Assembly: GCA_902493585.1 (NCBI GenBank)
Contig: CABUPZ010000004.1
Location: forward strand, 17,289 to 81,288
Direction of reading: 5' to 3'
Length of the DNA: 64,000 bases
Source of the DNA: an uncultured Fusicatenibacter sp.
Lineage (GTDB): Bacteria; Bacillota; Clostridia; Lachnospirales; Lachnospiraceae
Notes under the pieces: model-generated
Told to the model about the DNA's origin: nothing
Seen by the model: the letters and a program-made list of their open reading frames with translations, nothing else
Database searches by the model: none
Translations under genes and position numbers: made by a program
In this document: positions 9,216 through 18,663 of the stretch, one piece after another
Numbering within the stretch: position 1 is the stretch's first letter
Layout: each line of letters opens with the position of its first letter

Positions 9216-9276
9216 GTGCAGACGGAGGCAGGATTTGTAACAGTTGCCGGGATTTTTTGGTTTCGGCAAAAACACA

Positions 9277-9305
9277 TGGACAATCCGGCGCAGATGCTAT
9301 AAAAT
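9277..9305 (+). promoter_or_regulatory. Possible promoter for the GGDEF/EAL gene
   Basis: TGGACA (9277-9282), 17 bp, then TAAAAT (9300-9305), 69 bp before the ATG. The -35 box is the same as in the divergent LCP promoter. Confidence 0.4.
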
Positions 9306-9374
9306 GAGGACAACGAATCGTGGGGCACACAGGCTGTTTTATGTCTGAAAGAGACGGAAAGCGGACGGGGAAAA

Positions 9375-11624
9375 ATGGAAGAGAAAAATCTGAGAAAAAA
9401 AGTTATCAAATATACCGTGGTGCTTGCAGTGATCAGCGCAGTGATCATCGGCTGTTCTGCAATCGTAGTGGTGGCTGTGAGAAAGGCGGAGGAACGTTCC
9501 TATACGGCTTATGTGGATTCGCTGGTCAATGAATACCGGCTGCGGTTTGAAGAGCGGATGGCATCGGCGTTTGAGACCCTGCAGCTTCTGGGAGAACTGA
9601 TGGAGGACGGACTTCTGTCAAAGGAGAGTATCGTCACAGATCAGATTCAGAATCTGTCGGAAAATTCTTCTTTCTTTAAACTGAGTTATTATGATATCCG
9701 GTCGGAAGAGCAGCTGTTCCAGCTTCCGGGCAGCGATGCGGAGTATGAGTTCAGCAACTGCCCGGAGGAAGCGCAGGAGGCAGTGCAAAAAGCGTGGGAA
9801 GGTGAGACGGCGGTTTCTCAGGTATATGAACAGGATGGCGTCCAGGTGCTCACTTACGCAATACCGGTGTATCAGGAGAATGAGGTGCAGGGAGCGCTTG
9901 CGGGCGTTCAGGAACTGAATCAGTTTTATGATATCATCTGTGGAGGAACCACGTCTGGGGATAAGATCCATATTTTCTGGACAGAGACAGACGGAACCGT
10001 AATTATCACTTCGGCGGAGGAACCTGCTTCGGGATATGGAGCCACGATGATTGAGAAAGCGGATTTCGGAAGCGAGGCGGAGCAGGACCGGGAAAAGATC
10101 GCAAGGAAAACGGTCCGGTGGGATGGGGGGCCCTATACGCTTTACTGTGCGTCGGTGGGGACGAATGGATGGAACCTGATTTATATTGATAATGGAAAAG
10201 ATATCCACAGCCCTATTTATCAGATGATCATTCTGGTGGCATGCGCTTTTGCGATCCTCTTTCTGGCATGTATCACAGTCATTATCTATACCTATAAAAA
10301 TACCAAAAAGGACAACCGGCGGATCCGCTCCCTGGCGGAACAGGATCAGCTTACCGGAATTGCCAACCTCAGCAAATTTCAGCAGGAAGCGGACAAACTG
10401 CTGGCGAAAGACCGGAATTACTGTATTGCTGTTATCAATTTCCGCCATTTTCAGTATATCAATGACATTTTCGGCATGGATCAGGCGGACGAACTGCTGG
10501 TGGAGACTGCGAAGCTGCTGGAAGCATCCATCCATGAAAACGAGAGATGCTGCCGTGGAAAAACGGATCAGTTCTATCTGCTTTTGGCGGAAACGGAACA
10601 GGCTGCAATACGGCACAGGCTGCAGAAGATCCTGGACCGGATCAGCGGGCTGACGGCTATTTTCCACAAAAATTATCCGATCACTCTGTACTGCGGAGCC
10701 TCTGTGGAACAGGAGGGGCTTGAGGGAGAAGAACTGAGAAAGAAGCTTTTGTTTCATGCAGAATTTGCCACGAAGATGATCAAGAATGGACATGAGAATG
10801 ACATTGCGTTCTATGATCAGAAGATGCATGAAGAAAATCAGATGGGACTTATGATCGAGAGCAGTATGCAGGAGGCGCTGGACACAGGGGAATTTCGGCT
10901 GTATCTCCAGGCCAAAAAAGATCTCCGGGAAGAAAGGATTTCCGGCGCGGAGGCGCTGGTACGATGGATCCGGAAGGATGGCACAATGATCTATCCGGCC
11001 CGCTTTATCCCTGTGTTTGAAAAGAATGGATTTTGTGCCCAGCTGGATCTGTACATGGTGGAACTGGTCTGCCAGATGCAGCGTAGGTGGCTGGATATGG
11101 GCAAAGAGATCGTTCCTATTTCGGTGAACCAGTCCAAGCTGCTGTTTTATCAGGAAGATTATATTGAACGGCTGTGCGAGATCACTGACCGGTACGGAAT
11201 TTCCAGAAACTATATTGTTCTGGAGATCCTGGAGGGATTGGCGGCGGAGAACCTGGACGAGCTGAATCATACGATCTTCCGGCTGAAGGAACTGGGCTTT
11301 CAGATTTCCATGGACGATTTCGGAAGCGGGTATTCTTCTTTGAATATCCTTTCCAGTCTGGAGATCGATGAAGTGAAGCTGGACAGAGAATTCCTTCTGG
11401 CGATGGGAACCACAAAAGAGGAAAAGCAGAAAGCAATGATGCGGAATGTGGTCCAGATTGCGAAAGATTTCAGCATCCGCACCGTGGCGGAAGGAGTGGA
11501 GACGGAGGAAAATGAGCATTTCCTGCAGGAGATCGACTGCGATTATGGGCAGGGCTACTATTACAGCCGTCCGATTCCGGCTGTGGAATTTGAAGAGCGG
11601 TTTCTGAAGGAAAAGAAAGCGTGA
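9375..11624 (+). CDS. Membrane sensor with degenerate GGDEF and intact EAL domain (c-di-GMP phosphodiesterase)
   Basis: 749 residues. A membrane segment at about 12-35 and another at about 285-310 enclose an extracellular Cache-like sensor region. The following GGDEF-type domain has RGKTDQF where GGDEF is expected, so cyclase activity is unlikely. The C-terminal EAL domain keeps its catalytic set: EALVRW (the ExLxR-type motif), SVNQS, LEILEG, DDFGSGYSS, VKLDREF and AEGVETEEN. It should therefore hydrolyse c-di-GMP in response to an outside signal. GGGGAAAA precedes the ATG. It is transcribed divergently from the LCP gene. The sensed ligand is unknown. Confidence 0.9.
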   Translation: MEEKNLRKKVIKYTVVLAVISAVIIGCSAIVVVAVRKAEERSYTAYVDSLVNEYRLRFEERMASAFETLQLLGELMEDGLLSKESIVTDQIQNLSENSSFFKLSYYDIRSEEQLFQLPGSDAEYEFSNCPEEAQEAVQKAWEGETAVSQVYEQDGVQVLTYAIPVYQENEVQGALAGVQELNQFYDIICGGTTSGDKIHIFWTETDGTVIITSAEEPASGYGATMIEKADFGSEAEQDREKIARKTVRWDGGPYTLYCASVGTNGWNLIYIDNGKDIHSPIYQMIILVACAFAILFLACITVIIYTYKNTKKDNRRIRSLAEQDQLTGIANLSKFQQEADKLLAKDRNYCIAVINFRHFQYINDIFGMDQADELLVETAKLLEASIHENERCCRGKTDQFYLLLAETEQAAIRHRLQKILDRISGLTAIFHKNYPITLYCGASVEQEGLEGEELRKKLLFHAEFATKMIKNGHENDIAFYDQKMHEENQMGLMIESSMQEALDTGEFRLYLQAKKDLREERISGAEALVRWIRKDGTMIYPARFIPVFEKNGFCAQLDLYMVELVCQMQRRWLDMGKEIVPISVNQSKLLFYQEDYIERLCEITDRYGISRNYIVLEILEGLAAENLDELNHTIFRLKELGFQISMDDFGSGYSSLNILSSLEIDEVKLDREFLLAMGTTKEEKQKAMMRNVVQIAKDFSIRTVAEGVETEENEHFLQEIDCDYGQGYYYSRPIPAVEFEERFLKEKKA

Positions 11625-11649
11625 CCATTCAGCGGGCGGAACGCTTACC
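11621..11649 (+). repeat. Dispersed palindromic repeat, copy 2
   Basis: GTGACCATTCAGCGGG, then CGGAACGCTTACC. It overlaps the last codon of the EAL gene and matches copies at 5491 and 23551 over TTCAGC, GAAC and TTAC. Confidence 0.5.
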
Positions 11650-11755
11650 CTGTTGAGAAGACGGGGCAGCAGTTTTCTTGAAATTTTCCGTCTTGCATGA
11701 TACTATAATCAGGATGAAAAAACTCCAGAGTATGTTTGAAGATAAGGAGAGGAAA

Positions 11756-12703
11756 ATGATGGCAGATGTAACAGCATTGGGGGAAGTATTGATTGATTTT
11801 ACACCGTATGGCACATCCGAAGGCGGACAGGCGCTGTTTGAACAGAATCCGGGAGGAGCCCCGGCCAATGTACTGGCAGCGGTCGCACGCCTTGGGGGAA
11901 CGGCGGCTTTTATCGGAAAAGTCGGTGACGATATGCACGGAAAGCTTCTGAGAGAAACGCTGGAAAAGGAGGGGATCAATGTCCGTGGAATGATTCAGGA
12001 TCCCAGGTACTTTACCACGCTGGCGTTTGTAGCGCTGAAGAATGGAGAGAGAAGTTTTTCCTTTGCGAGAAAACCGGGAGCGGATACACAACTTTGTAAA
12101 GAGGAAATCCCGGTAGAGATCCTGCAGAACACAAAGATCTTTCACTGCGGTTCGCTGTCACTGACCGACGAGCCGGCAAGAAGCGCTACCATGTATGCGG
12201 TAGAGGAAGCGAAAAAGGCAGGTGCGATGATCTCCTATGACCCCAATTACCGTCCCCTGCTCTGGGACAGTGAGGAAGAAGCGAAAAAATATATGAGATC
12301 CATGATTCCATATGCTGATATTATGAAGATCTCCGATGAGGAAACAGCGCTGCTGACAGATTTCGCGGATCCCCACGAAGCGGCGGAAGCGCTGCTGGCG
12401 CAGGGAGTGGGCTGCGTGGTCGTTACGCTTGGAAAAGACGGTGCGCTTCTGAAGACGAAGGATCTTGAAGTGCAGGAAAAAGGAAGAGAGTGCAGGGTTG
12501 TGGATACTACCGGCGCAGGAGATTCTTTCTGGGGAGGCCTGCTGTATGAGCTGGCTCAGAATGATGAGAGGCCGGAGACACTGACAGAAGAAAATGCCCG
12601 GATCTACGTTCGCTTTGCCAACGCGGTGGCGGGAATCTGTGTGGAACGGCGCGGCGCGATCCCGGCAATGCCAACCTTAGAGGAAGTTTTGAAACAGTTA
12701 TGA
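11756..12703 (+). CDS. PfkB-family carbohydrate kinase, probable fructokinase
   Basis: ATP-dependent sugar kinase, most likely phosphorylating fructose. The first PfkB signature region is visible (NPGGAPANVLAAVARLGG, then FIGKVGDDMHG), and the catalytic signature DTTGAGDSFWGG holds the base Asp. The length of 315 residues is right for the family. The start at 11756 (MMADVTALGE) has AAGGAGAGG upstream; the frame extends to 11678 without a better site. It overlaps the radical-SAM gene by 4 bp (ATGA), although the functions seem unrelated. No sugar transporter is adjacent. Confidence 0.88.
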   Translation: MMADVTALGEVLIDFTPYGTSEGGQALFEQNPGGAPANVLAAVARLGGTAAFIGKVGDDMHGKLLRETLEKEGINVRGMIQDPRYFTTLAFVALKNGERSFSFARKPGADTQLCKEEIPVEILQNTKIFHCGSLSLTDEPARSATMYAVEEAKKAGAMISYDPNYRPLLWDSEEEAKKYMRSMIPYADIMKISDEETALLTDFADPHEAAEALLAQGVGCVVVTLGKDGALLKTKDLEVQEKGRECRVVDTTGAGDSFWGGLLYELAQNDERPETLTEENARIYVRFANAVAGICVERRGAIPAMPTLEEVLKQL

Positions 12704-14532
12704 AAATTGTATTAGCAGCAGTCAATGCAAAGTACATTCATTCGAACCTTGCGGTTTACACGCTGAGCGCCTATGCGAAAGCGAAGGGCGTTCAGGCGGA
12801 GATCGCCGAGTATACGATCAACCAGCAAAAGGACGAGATCCTGAAAAGTCTCTTCCGGAAGCGGCCGGATGTACTTTGCATTTCCTGTTATATCTGGAAT
12901 ATTTCTTATGTGGAGGCTCTGGTGACAGAGATTTCCAAAATACTGCCCCGGACGGAGCTGTGGCTCGGCGGTCCGGAGGTGTCTTTCCGCGCGGCGCAGA
13001 TGCTGGAAAAACATCCGTGCCTGCGGGGAATCATGAAAGGCGAAGGGGAAAAGACATTCGCTGAACTGGCGCTGAGTTATCAGGAAATCGAAAGCGGGGA
13101 GAAGATATCCGACAATGATAGACCGATCAATGAGTCAGACGTGCCGGAAAACGGGAAGTTTTTTGAGAAGCTGGCCGGAATGCCGGGAATCACCTGGAGG
13201 GATGCAGACGGAGAAATCCATGAAAATCCCTGGCGGGAAGTGATGAATCTGAGCGAGGTGCCGTTTCCTTATGAGAATCTGCAGGATTTTTCCAATCGTA
13301 TCATCTATTATGAATCCAGCCGCGGCTGTCCGTTTTCCTGCAGTTACTGTCTGTCGTCCATTGACAAGAGACTGAGATTCCGTTCCATGGAACTGGTGAA
13401 GAAGGAACTGCAGTTTTTCCTGGATCATGAAGTGCCACAGGTGAAATTTGTGGACAGAACGTTCAACTGCAGAAAAGACCATGCGATGGAGATCTGGAAA
13501 TATTTGACAGAGCATGACAATCAGAAGACGAATTTCCATTTCGAGATCGCGGCGGATCTGATCACACCGGAGGAACTGGAGCTGTTCCGAAGAATGCGTC
13601 CGGGTCTGATCCAGCTGGAAATCGGCGTTCAGTCCACCAATCCGGATACAATCCGGGAAATCCACAGAAAAATGGATTTTGAAAAGGTATCGTTCATCGT
13701 TCGCGAGATTCAGAAAGGAAGGAACATTCATCAGCATCTGGACTTGATCGCAGGGCTGCCTTTCGAGGATTATGACAGTTTCCGCCGGTCGTTTGCAGAC
13801 GTTTACCGGCTGAAGCCGCAGCAGCTGCAGCTGGGATTTTTGAAGGTGCTCAGCGGATCTTATATGGCGGAGCATACGGCGGATTACCAGTGCCTTTATC
13901 AGGAAGAAGAGCCATACGAGGTACTGTCTACGAGATGGCTTCCTTATGAGGATGTGCTGCGTCTGAAAAACGTGGAGGAAATGGTCGAGGTCTATTACAA
14001 CAGCGGCCAGTTTCATTGTATGCTGGGACTGGCGGAGCGTCTCTACGAAAATATGTTTGACTTTTTTTCGGAGCTGGGGCAGTTTTATGAAGTCAGCGGT
14101 TACGAAAGGCTTTCCCATACACGGGTTCGCAGATATGAAATTCTGCTGGAGTTTCTGACGAAGAAAAAGAAGGCAGCGCGAAGGGTGTGCGAGGCCTTGG
14201 CGCTGATCGATCTGTATGCCCGGGAAAATCTGAAATCCCGACCGGCATTTGCACCGGATCTTACGGAACAGAAAGAGATGGTTCGCCGTTTCTATCAGTG
14301 CGAAGAGCAGGAACACAGATATCTGAAACACTATGAGGGTTATCCGTGGAAACAGCTGATGCGTATGACGCATCTGGAAGTGTTTCCGGCAGATCCACAG
14401 GGAACAGAAGGAGAGACGGTTCTGCTGTTCGACTACAGCAGAAGAGATCCGCTGACAGGAAACGCGAAGATCCTGCAGATAGACATGGATGAACATTTCC
14501 GGGAATACAAAAAGAGATGGAGAGAAGAATGA
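12700..14532 (+). CDS. B12-binding radical SAM protein (DUF4080-like)
   Basis: 610 residues. The N-terminal half resembles a cobalamin-binding Rossmann domain (KIVLAAVNAKYIHSNLA, WLGGPEVSF). The radical SAM cluster motif CPFSCSYC is at about 210-217, followed by KFVDRTFNC and GVQSTNPDT strands typical of the TIM barrel. The C-terminal 200 residues match what I recall as DUF4080. The reaction is unknown; relatives are uncharacterised methyltransferase-like or methylthiotransferase-like enzymes. It is translationally coupled to the kinase before it and the exonuclease after it (4-bp overlaps on both sides). Confidence 0.85.
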   Translation: MKIVLAAVNAKYIHSNLAVYTLSAYAKAKGVQAEIAEYTINQQKDEILKSLFRKRPDVLCISCYIWNISYVEALVTEISKILPRTELWLGGPEVSFRAAQMLEKHPCLRGIMKGEGEKTFAELALSYQEIESGEKISDNDRPINESDVPENGKFFEKLAGMPGITWRDADGEIHENPWREVMNLSEVPFPYENLQDFSNRIIYYESSRGCPFSCSYCLSSIDKRLRFRSMELVKKELQFFLDHEVPQVKFVDRTFNCRKDHAMEIWKYLTEHDNQKTNFHFEIAADLITPEELELFRRMRPGLIQLEIGVQSTNPDTIREIHRKMDFEKVSFIVREIQKGRNIHQHLDLIAGLPFEDYDSFRRSFADVYRLKPQQLQLGFLKVLSGSYMAEHTADYQCLYQEEEPYEVLSTRWLPYEDVLRLKNVEEMVEVYYNSGQFHCMLGLAERLYENMFDFFSELGQFYEVSGYERLSHTRVRRYEILLEFLTKKKKAARRVCEALALIDLYARENLKSRPAFAPDLTEQKEMVRRFYQCEEQEHRYLKHYEGYPWKQLMRMTHLEVFPADPQGTEGETVLLFDYSRRDPLTGNAKILQIDMDEHFREYKKRWREE

Positions 14533-15251
14533 ATAATTTTGTTGTGCTGGATCTGGAGACTACGGGACTGACCCCGAAGACAGACCGGATCCTGGAGATC
14601 GGAGCCGTCAAAGTGGTTGACGGGGAAATCAAAGAGCGTTATGCTACTTTTATCAATCCTCAGATGGAGATTCCGAGGAGGATCACGGAACTGACCGGGA
14701 TCACCGGGGACATGGTGAAGGATGCGCCGCTTCGAGAGGAGGCAGTGCGCGCTCTGGTGGAGTTTTGTCAGGACCTGCCGCTGCTTGGCCATAATATTCT
14801 GTTTGATTATAGTTTTGTCAAGCATGATGCGGTGAATCTTGGTCTTGTGTTTGAAAAAGAGGCGCTGGATACCTTGCAGATCGCCCGTCAGGCACTTCCT
14901 GAACTGGAGAGCCGCAGTCTGGAATTTCTCTGCAGTTACTATGGCATCCGTCGGGAAAACGCTCACCGTGCCATGGATGATGCGATGGAGACGCTGGAAT
15001 TATACCGAATCCTGGAAGAGCGGTTTGCGGCGGGGCATCCGGAGTGGTTTCAGGCAAAGCCGCTGATCTGTAAGGTCAAAAAAGAGGGGCCGATCACCAG
15101 AGCACAGATTGGCTATCTGAAGGATCTGTTGAAATATCATCATCTGACTCTGGATGTGGAAATGGAAAGTATGACAAAAAACGAAGCATCGCGGATGATC
15201 GATTCGATTTTGTCAAATTATGGAAGAATAGTGAGGAAAAGAAATGTTTAG
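14529..15251 (+). CDS. DnaQ-like 3'-5' exonuclease (DEDDh)
   Basis: A 240-residue exonuclease related to the DNA polymerase III epsilon/PolC proofreading domain. ExoI motif VVLDLETTG, ExoII NILFDYSF (Asp after the HNILFD stretch) and ExoIII with HRAMDDAMET supply the Asp/Glu/His set. A C-terminal segment of about 60 residues may be a small binding module. ATG at 14529 overlaps the previous TGA, with GGAG about 6 bp upstream. Probably acts in DNA repair or RNA/DNA end trimming. Confidence 0.88.
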   Translation: MNNFVVLDLETTGLTPKTDRILEIGAVKVVDGEIKERYATFINPQMEIPRRITELTGITGDMVKDAPLREEAVRALVEFCQDLPLLGHNILFDYSFVKHDAVNLGLVFEKEALDTLQIARQALPELESRSLEFLCSYYGIRRENAHRAMDDAMETLELYRILEERFAAGHPEWFQAKPLICKVKKEGPITRAQIGYLKDLLKYHHLTLDVEMESMTKNEASRMIDSILSNYGRIVRKRNV

Positions 15252-15345
15252 AGATCCGAAACGGAAAAGAATTTTTGCCGGAGTGATCGCTGTGATTTTG
15301 GTGATCGCAATGGTGGTACCTACAATATTATCATTTTTAATCTGA
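15244..15345 (+). CDS. Small single-span membrane protein, 33 residues
   Basis: The ATG at 15244 overlaps the exonuclease stop by 8 bp and follows GTGAGGAAAAGAA. The product starts MFRDPKRKRIF and continues as one hydrophobic helix ending in SFLI, that is, a basic cytoplasmic head plus one membrane span. The size and pattern resemble DUF4044 or Prli42-like mini-proteins, but no motif proves this. Start, stop, ribosome site and tight coupling argue for a real gene. Confidence 0.6.
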   Translation: MFRDPKRKRIFAGVIAVILVIAMVVPTILSFLI

Positions 15346-15405
15346 GTGTGTTTAAGGATTGCAGGAATGAATGTTGAAACATGCTCTGGGAAGGAAAGAT
15401 TGCCA

Positions 15406-17121
15406 ATGAGAAAAAAATGGATCTGGGGTTTGGCTGCTGCGGCAGTCAGCCTTTTTGCCGTATTTGGAATTCCGGAGGCAGTGCAGGCCGCTGAGCCTGA
15501 GACGGCGCTGGAGGGTATCTATGTGGAAAATATCAGCGTCGGTGGGATGACCGAGGAAGAGATTACCCAGGCGGTCAATGCAAAGATGGACGAACTGAAA
15601 AACTCAACCATTCAGCTCAATGCGGGAAACCAGTCGATCCAGGTCACAGCCGGGGACCTGGGACTGAATTATACAAATACGGATATCGCCTGCCAGGCAC
15701 TGTTTGCGGGACAGAGAGGAAATGTCCTGGAACGGTTCCGGGTACAGCGCCATCTGGAAGAGACAGGGCCGGAGGTTCTGGAGCTGCAGTTTTCCGTGGA
15801 TGCGGAGGCAGTGCGCAGTGTGATGGAAAATCAGGCCGCAGCGATGAATACGGAGGCGGTAGACGCCAGCCTGACACTGGAGGACGGCAGTTTTGTTGTT
15901 CATGAGGGACAGGACGGCTATGTGATCAATGCGGATGCTTCCGTGGAAAAAGTTGTCAATTACATGTCGGAAGAATGGCACGGAGGGAACGGCGGTGTCG
16001 TACTGGTTACCGATGTGGATGAGGCGCAGGGCGACACGGAACAGCTTGCCCTGGTTCATGATGCTTTGGGAAGCAGCAGTACCGACTATTCCGGCAGCAA
16101 TTCCAACCGGAAACAGAACGTCCGGAGAGGAGCGGAACTGATCAATGGCACTGTCCTTTATCCTGGTGAAGAATTTTCCGTGGAGGAGGCGGTTGTGCCG
16201 TTTAATGAAGAGAACGGATATGCTCCGGCGGCTTCCTACGAAATGGGTAACGTTGTGGAAACCTATGGAGGCGGTATCTGTCAGGTATCCACCACGCTGT
16301 ATCTGGCGGTACTTCGGGCTGAACTGGAGGTCACAGAGCGTTCCAACCATTCGATGATCGTCAATTATGTAAAACCATCGATGGACGCTGCTATCGCAGA
16401 GGGGTATAAGGATTTCCGCTTTGTCAACAATACGGACGCACCGATCTATATCATGGGATATGCGGACGGAAGTGAGATTGGATTTATCATTTACGGTCAT
16501 GAGACCAGAGATCCCAATCGGACGGTAACTTATGAAAGTGAGACACTGACCACGACAGAATCCACGACAGAGCTGGTGGAAGATTCCTCCGCGTCTTACG
16601 GTTCCGTGACCCAGAAATCCAGCGGCCATACCGGCTATACGGCGCGGCTGTGGAAGGTGGTGACGATCAATGGGGAGGAGACAAGGGAGCAGGTGAATTC
16701 CAGTACCTACAATATGACTCCGGACACCTATGCTGTCGGGACAAATACCGATGACTCTGCGGCACTGTCGGCAATGCGTTCGGCGATCGAATCCAACGAT
16801 CTGAGCAAAGTCGATGCAGCAGCGTCCGCTTATCCGGGAGGACAGTCGCCCCAGACGACCCCGCAGCCGACAGCGACAACAGCACCGACACCGACGACAG
16901 ATTCCGGTGAGGACACTTCTGACGATTCGGGAGAAACGGGAAATACAGACGCCAACAGTGGAAACAGCACAAACAATGGGGACAATACAGGCGCCCAGGG
17001 CGGTTCGGATGCCTCGTCCCAGGAAAGCGTCGCTTCCGGCGGAGACGGCAGTCAGGGAACATCGGAACAGACAACATCCGGACAGGGCAGCAGTGCTTCC
17101 GGAGAAGGGGGCGGCACATGA
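15406..17121 (+). CDS. Secreted VanW-domain protein
   Basis: 571 residues. A signal peptide (MRKKWIWGLAAAAVSLFAV...) ends near VQAAEP. Residues about 30-210 contain a repeated beta module typical of the putative peptidoglycan-binding (YoaR-like) domain that precedes VanW. The VanW domain follows (GTVLYPGEEFS, GGGICQVSTTLY, VERSNHSM-like). The last 110 residues are a Thr/Ser/Gly/Asn low-complexity tail, probably a wall-spanning linker. The ATG at 15406 is chosen because it starts the signal peptide; the open frame begins at a GTG at 15346. Despite its name, VanW is not by itself evidence of vancomycin resistance. The next gene overlaps by 4 bp. Confidence 0.85.
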   Translation: MRKKWIWGLAAAAVSLFAVFGIPEAVQAAEPETALEGIYVENISVGGMTEEEITQAVNAKMDELKNSTIQLNAGNQSIQVTAGDLGLNYTNTDIACQALFAGQRGNVLERFRVQRHLEETGPEVLELQFSVDAEAVRSVMENQAAAMNTEAVDASLTLEDGSFVVHEGQDGYVINADASVEKVVNYMSEEWHGGNGGVVLVTDVDEAQGDTEQLALVHDALGSSSTDYSGSNSNRKQNVRRGAELINGTVLYPGEEFSVEEAVVPFNEENGYAPAASYEMGNVVETYGGGICQVSTTLYLAVLRAELEVTERSNHSMIVNYVKPSMDAAIAEGYKDFRFVNNTDAPIYIMGYADGSEIGFIIYGHETRDPNRTVTYESETLTTTESTTELVEDSSASYGSVTQKSSGHTGYTARLWKVVTINGEETREQVNSSTYNMTPDTYAVGTNTDDSAALSAMRSAIESNDLSKVDAAASAYPGGQSPQTTPQPTATTAPTPTTDSGEDTSDDSGETGNTDANSGNSTNNGDNTGAQGGSDASSQESVASGGDGSQGTSEQTTSGQGSSASGEGGGT

Positions 17122-18119
17122 GAAAAGGAAAACTGACGCAGGCGGCGCTTGCCCGCTCAGTGCTCCGGGTACTGAATGGAAAACGGGAAGATGTTGTCCA
17201 GTATCCGGAGTACGGCTGCGGATACGGTGCATTCCGAAACGGAGGGGAAGCAGGCGGGACACTGACGGTAACTGCATGCGGAACTTCCGCAGGATTTCCC
17301 GAAAGCACTCCAGAGTTTGCGGTATATGAGGCATGCAGTCATCTGCTTGCCGCCGGGGCGGAGCCGACAGGGGTTACGGTACAGCTCCTTCTGCCCGAGG
17401 AATACAGCGAGCCGGAACTGAAAACGCTGACTGCCAGCCTGGACCAGGCGGCGGGACATTACGGAGCGGTTATTTTAGGCGGTCATACGGAAGTGGTCCC
17501 AGGGATCGCCGTGCCTTTGATCACAATCACTGCTGTTGGGAAGGCAAAAAGCCTTCCGGTGAAGGCGGAGCCGGAACTGGATCTGGTTGTTGTGGGAACG
17601 ATTGCGGGATCCGCTGCGGCCAGACTGGCAGCCGATCACAGAGAACAGCTGCTGGAATGCTTTTCGGAAGGATTCCTGAACGATACTGTGAAGATGGGGG
17701 AGGAACGAAATCTCCCGGAGGCCGTAAAGATTGCCTCAGAGAATGGTGCCTGTCCAATGAAGGCAGTCTTCAGAGGCGGGATCTTCGGGGCACTGTGGGA
17801 GATGGCAGAGCAGGCAAAAGTGGGACTGGATGTGGAACTGAAACGCATACCGATCCGCCAGGAAACCATTGAAATCTGCGAATATTTTTCCCTGAATCCC
17901 TATCAGATGTTCTGCACGGATACCCTGCTGGCGGCAGTGCCCGACGGCGCACAGCTGGTACGGAAACTTGCCGGCGCACAGATCCCGGCTGCAGTCATCG
18001 GACGGACGATCAAAGGAAAAGAAAGGATCCTTCGAAACGGGGAGGAGATCCGCTATCTGGATAAACCGCAGATGGATGAATGGTATGCTGGAGAGGAAAG
18101 AAGAGAATGTCAAAGCTGA
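17118..18119 (+). CDS. AIR-synthase/HypE-like (PurM superfamily) protein
   Basis: 333 residues with the PurM-like two-domain fold. There is an N-terminal region with EACSHLLAAGAEPTGVTVQLL and GGHTEVVPGIAVPLITITAVG, and a C-terminal region with GGIFGALWEMAEQAKVG and IRQETIEICEYFSLNP. These match the hydrogenase-maturation-factor-like subgroup often labelled AIR synthase. No hydrogenase or purine genes are nearby, so the substrate is unknown. ATGA overlap with the VanW gene and overlap with trmL downstream indicate one operon. Confidence 0.75.
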   Translation: MRKGKLTQAALARSVLRVLNGKREDVVQYPEYGCGYGAFRNGGEAGGTLTVTACGTSAGFPESTPEFAVYEACSHLLAAGAEPTGVTVQLLLPEEYSEPELKTLTASLDQAAGHYGAVILGGHTEVVPGIAVPLITITAVGKAKSLPVKAEPELDLVVVGTIAGSAAARLAADHREQLLECFSEGFLNDTVKMGEERNLPEAVKIASENGACPMKAVFRGGIFGALWEMAEQAKVGLDVELKRIPIRQETIEICEYFSLNPYQMFCTDTLLAAVPDGAQLVRKLAGAQIPAAVIGRTIKGKERILRNGEEIRYLDKPQMDEWYAGEERRECQS

Positions 18120-18604
18120 ATATTGTATTGTTTGAACCGGAAATCCCGTCCAACACCGGAAACATCGGGCGCACCTGCGTTGCGACAGGAACACGGCTCC
18201 ATCTGATCGAGCCGCTGGGATTCCGGCTGAATGAAAAGGCGATCCAGAGAGCCGGTATGGATTACTGGAAAGATCTGGATGTGACCACCTATTTGAATTA
18301 CGAAGATTTTCTGGCAAAGAACCCAGGAGCCAAAATTTATATGGCGACCACAAAGGCAAGACAGACCTATGCGGAAGTGCAGTATGAAGAGGAATGTTAT
18401 ATTATGTTCGGAAAGGAAAGCGCGGGAATCCCGGAGGAAATCCTGGTGCAGCATCCGGACACGGCAATCCGGATTCCGATGAACGAGAATATCCGGTCGC
18501 TGAATCTGGCAAACTCCGTGGCGATCGTTTTGTATGAGGCACTTCGGCAGCATAATTTTGAACATATGCAGCTGGAAGGCCAACTCCGAAACTTTAAGTG
18601 GTAG
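18107..18604 (+). CDS. trmL: tRNA (cytidine/uridine-34 2'-O)-methyltransferase
   Basis: A SPOUT methyltransferase that modifies the wobble base of leucine tRNAs. At 165 residues it has the family signatures: FEPEIPSNTGNIGRTC near the N-terminus, GKESAGIP, and the C-terminal knot motif IPMNENIRSLNLANSVAIV. The ATG at 18107 (MSKLNIVLFEPE) has GAGAGGAAAG upstream and overlaps the previous gene by 13 bp. The run ends in a very strong hairpin. Confidence 0.93.
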   Translation: MSKLNIVLFEPEIPSNTGNIGRTCVATGTRLHLIEPLGFRLNEKAIQRAGMDYWKDLDVTTYLNYEDFLAKNPGAKIYMATTKARQTYAEVQYEEECYIMFGKESAGIPEEILVQHPDTAIRIPMNENIRSLNLANSVAIVLYEALRQHNFEHMQLEGQLRNFKW

Positions 18605-18608
18605 GGAC

Positions 18609-18663
18609 GAAGACCGCCGCTGCCGCCCCCACGCGCGGCGTGAGGGTGGCAGCGGCGGTCTTC
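18609..18663 (+). terminator. 55-nt GC-rich hairpin after trmL
   Basis: A nearly perfect hairpin: outer arms GAAGACCGCCGCTGCC and GGCAGCGGCGGTCTTC, and an inner stem CACGC/GCGTG. It starts 5 bp after the stop. No T-run follows, so it may act as a transcript end or barrier between convergent operons rather than a classical terminator. Confidence 0.6.

Noticed and set aside
9618..11519. 633-codon open frame on the minus strand
   Set aside because: It is antisense to the GGDEF/EAL gene, whose domains are clear; the product has no recognisable motifs.
15406..17121. Vancomycin resistance gene
   Set aside because: VanW domains are widespread in Firmicutes; none of the VanA/H/X-type ligase and peptidase genes are present.
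15604..17334. 576-codon open frame on the minus strand
   Set aside because: Shadow of the VanW gene caused by its repetitive, GC-rich coding sequence; no signal peptide or motif.
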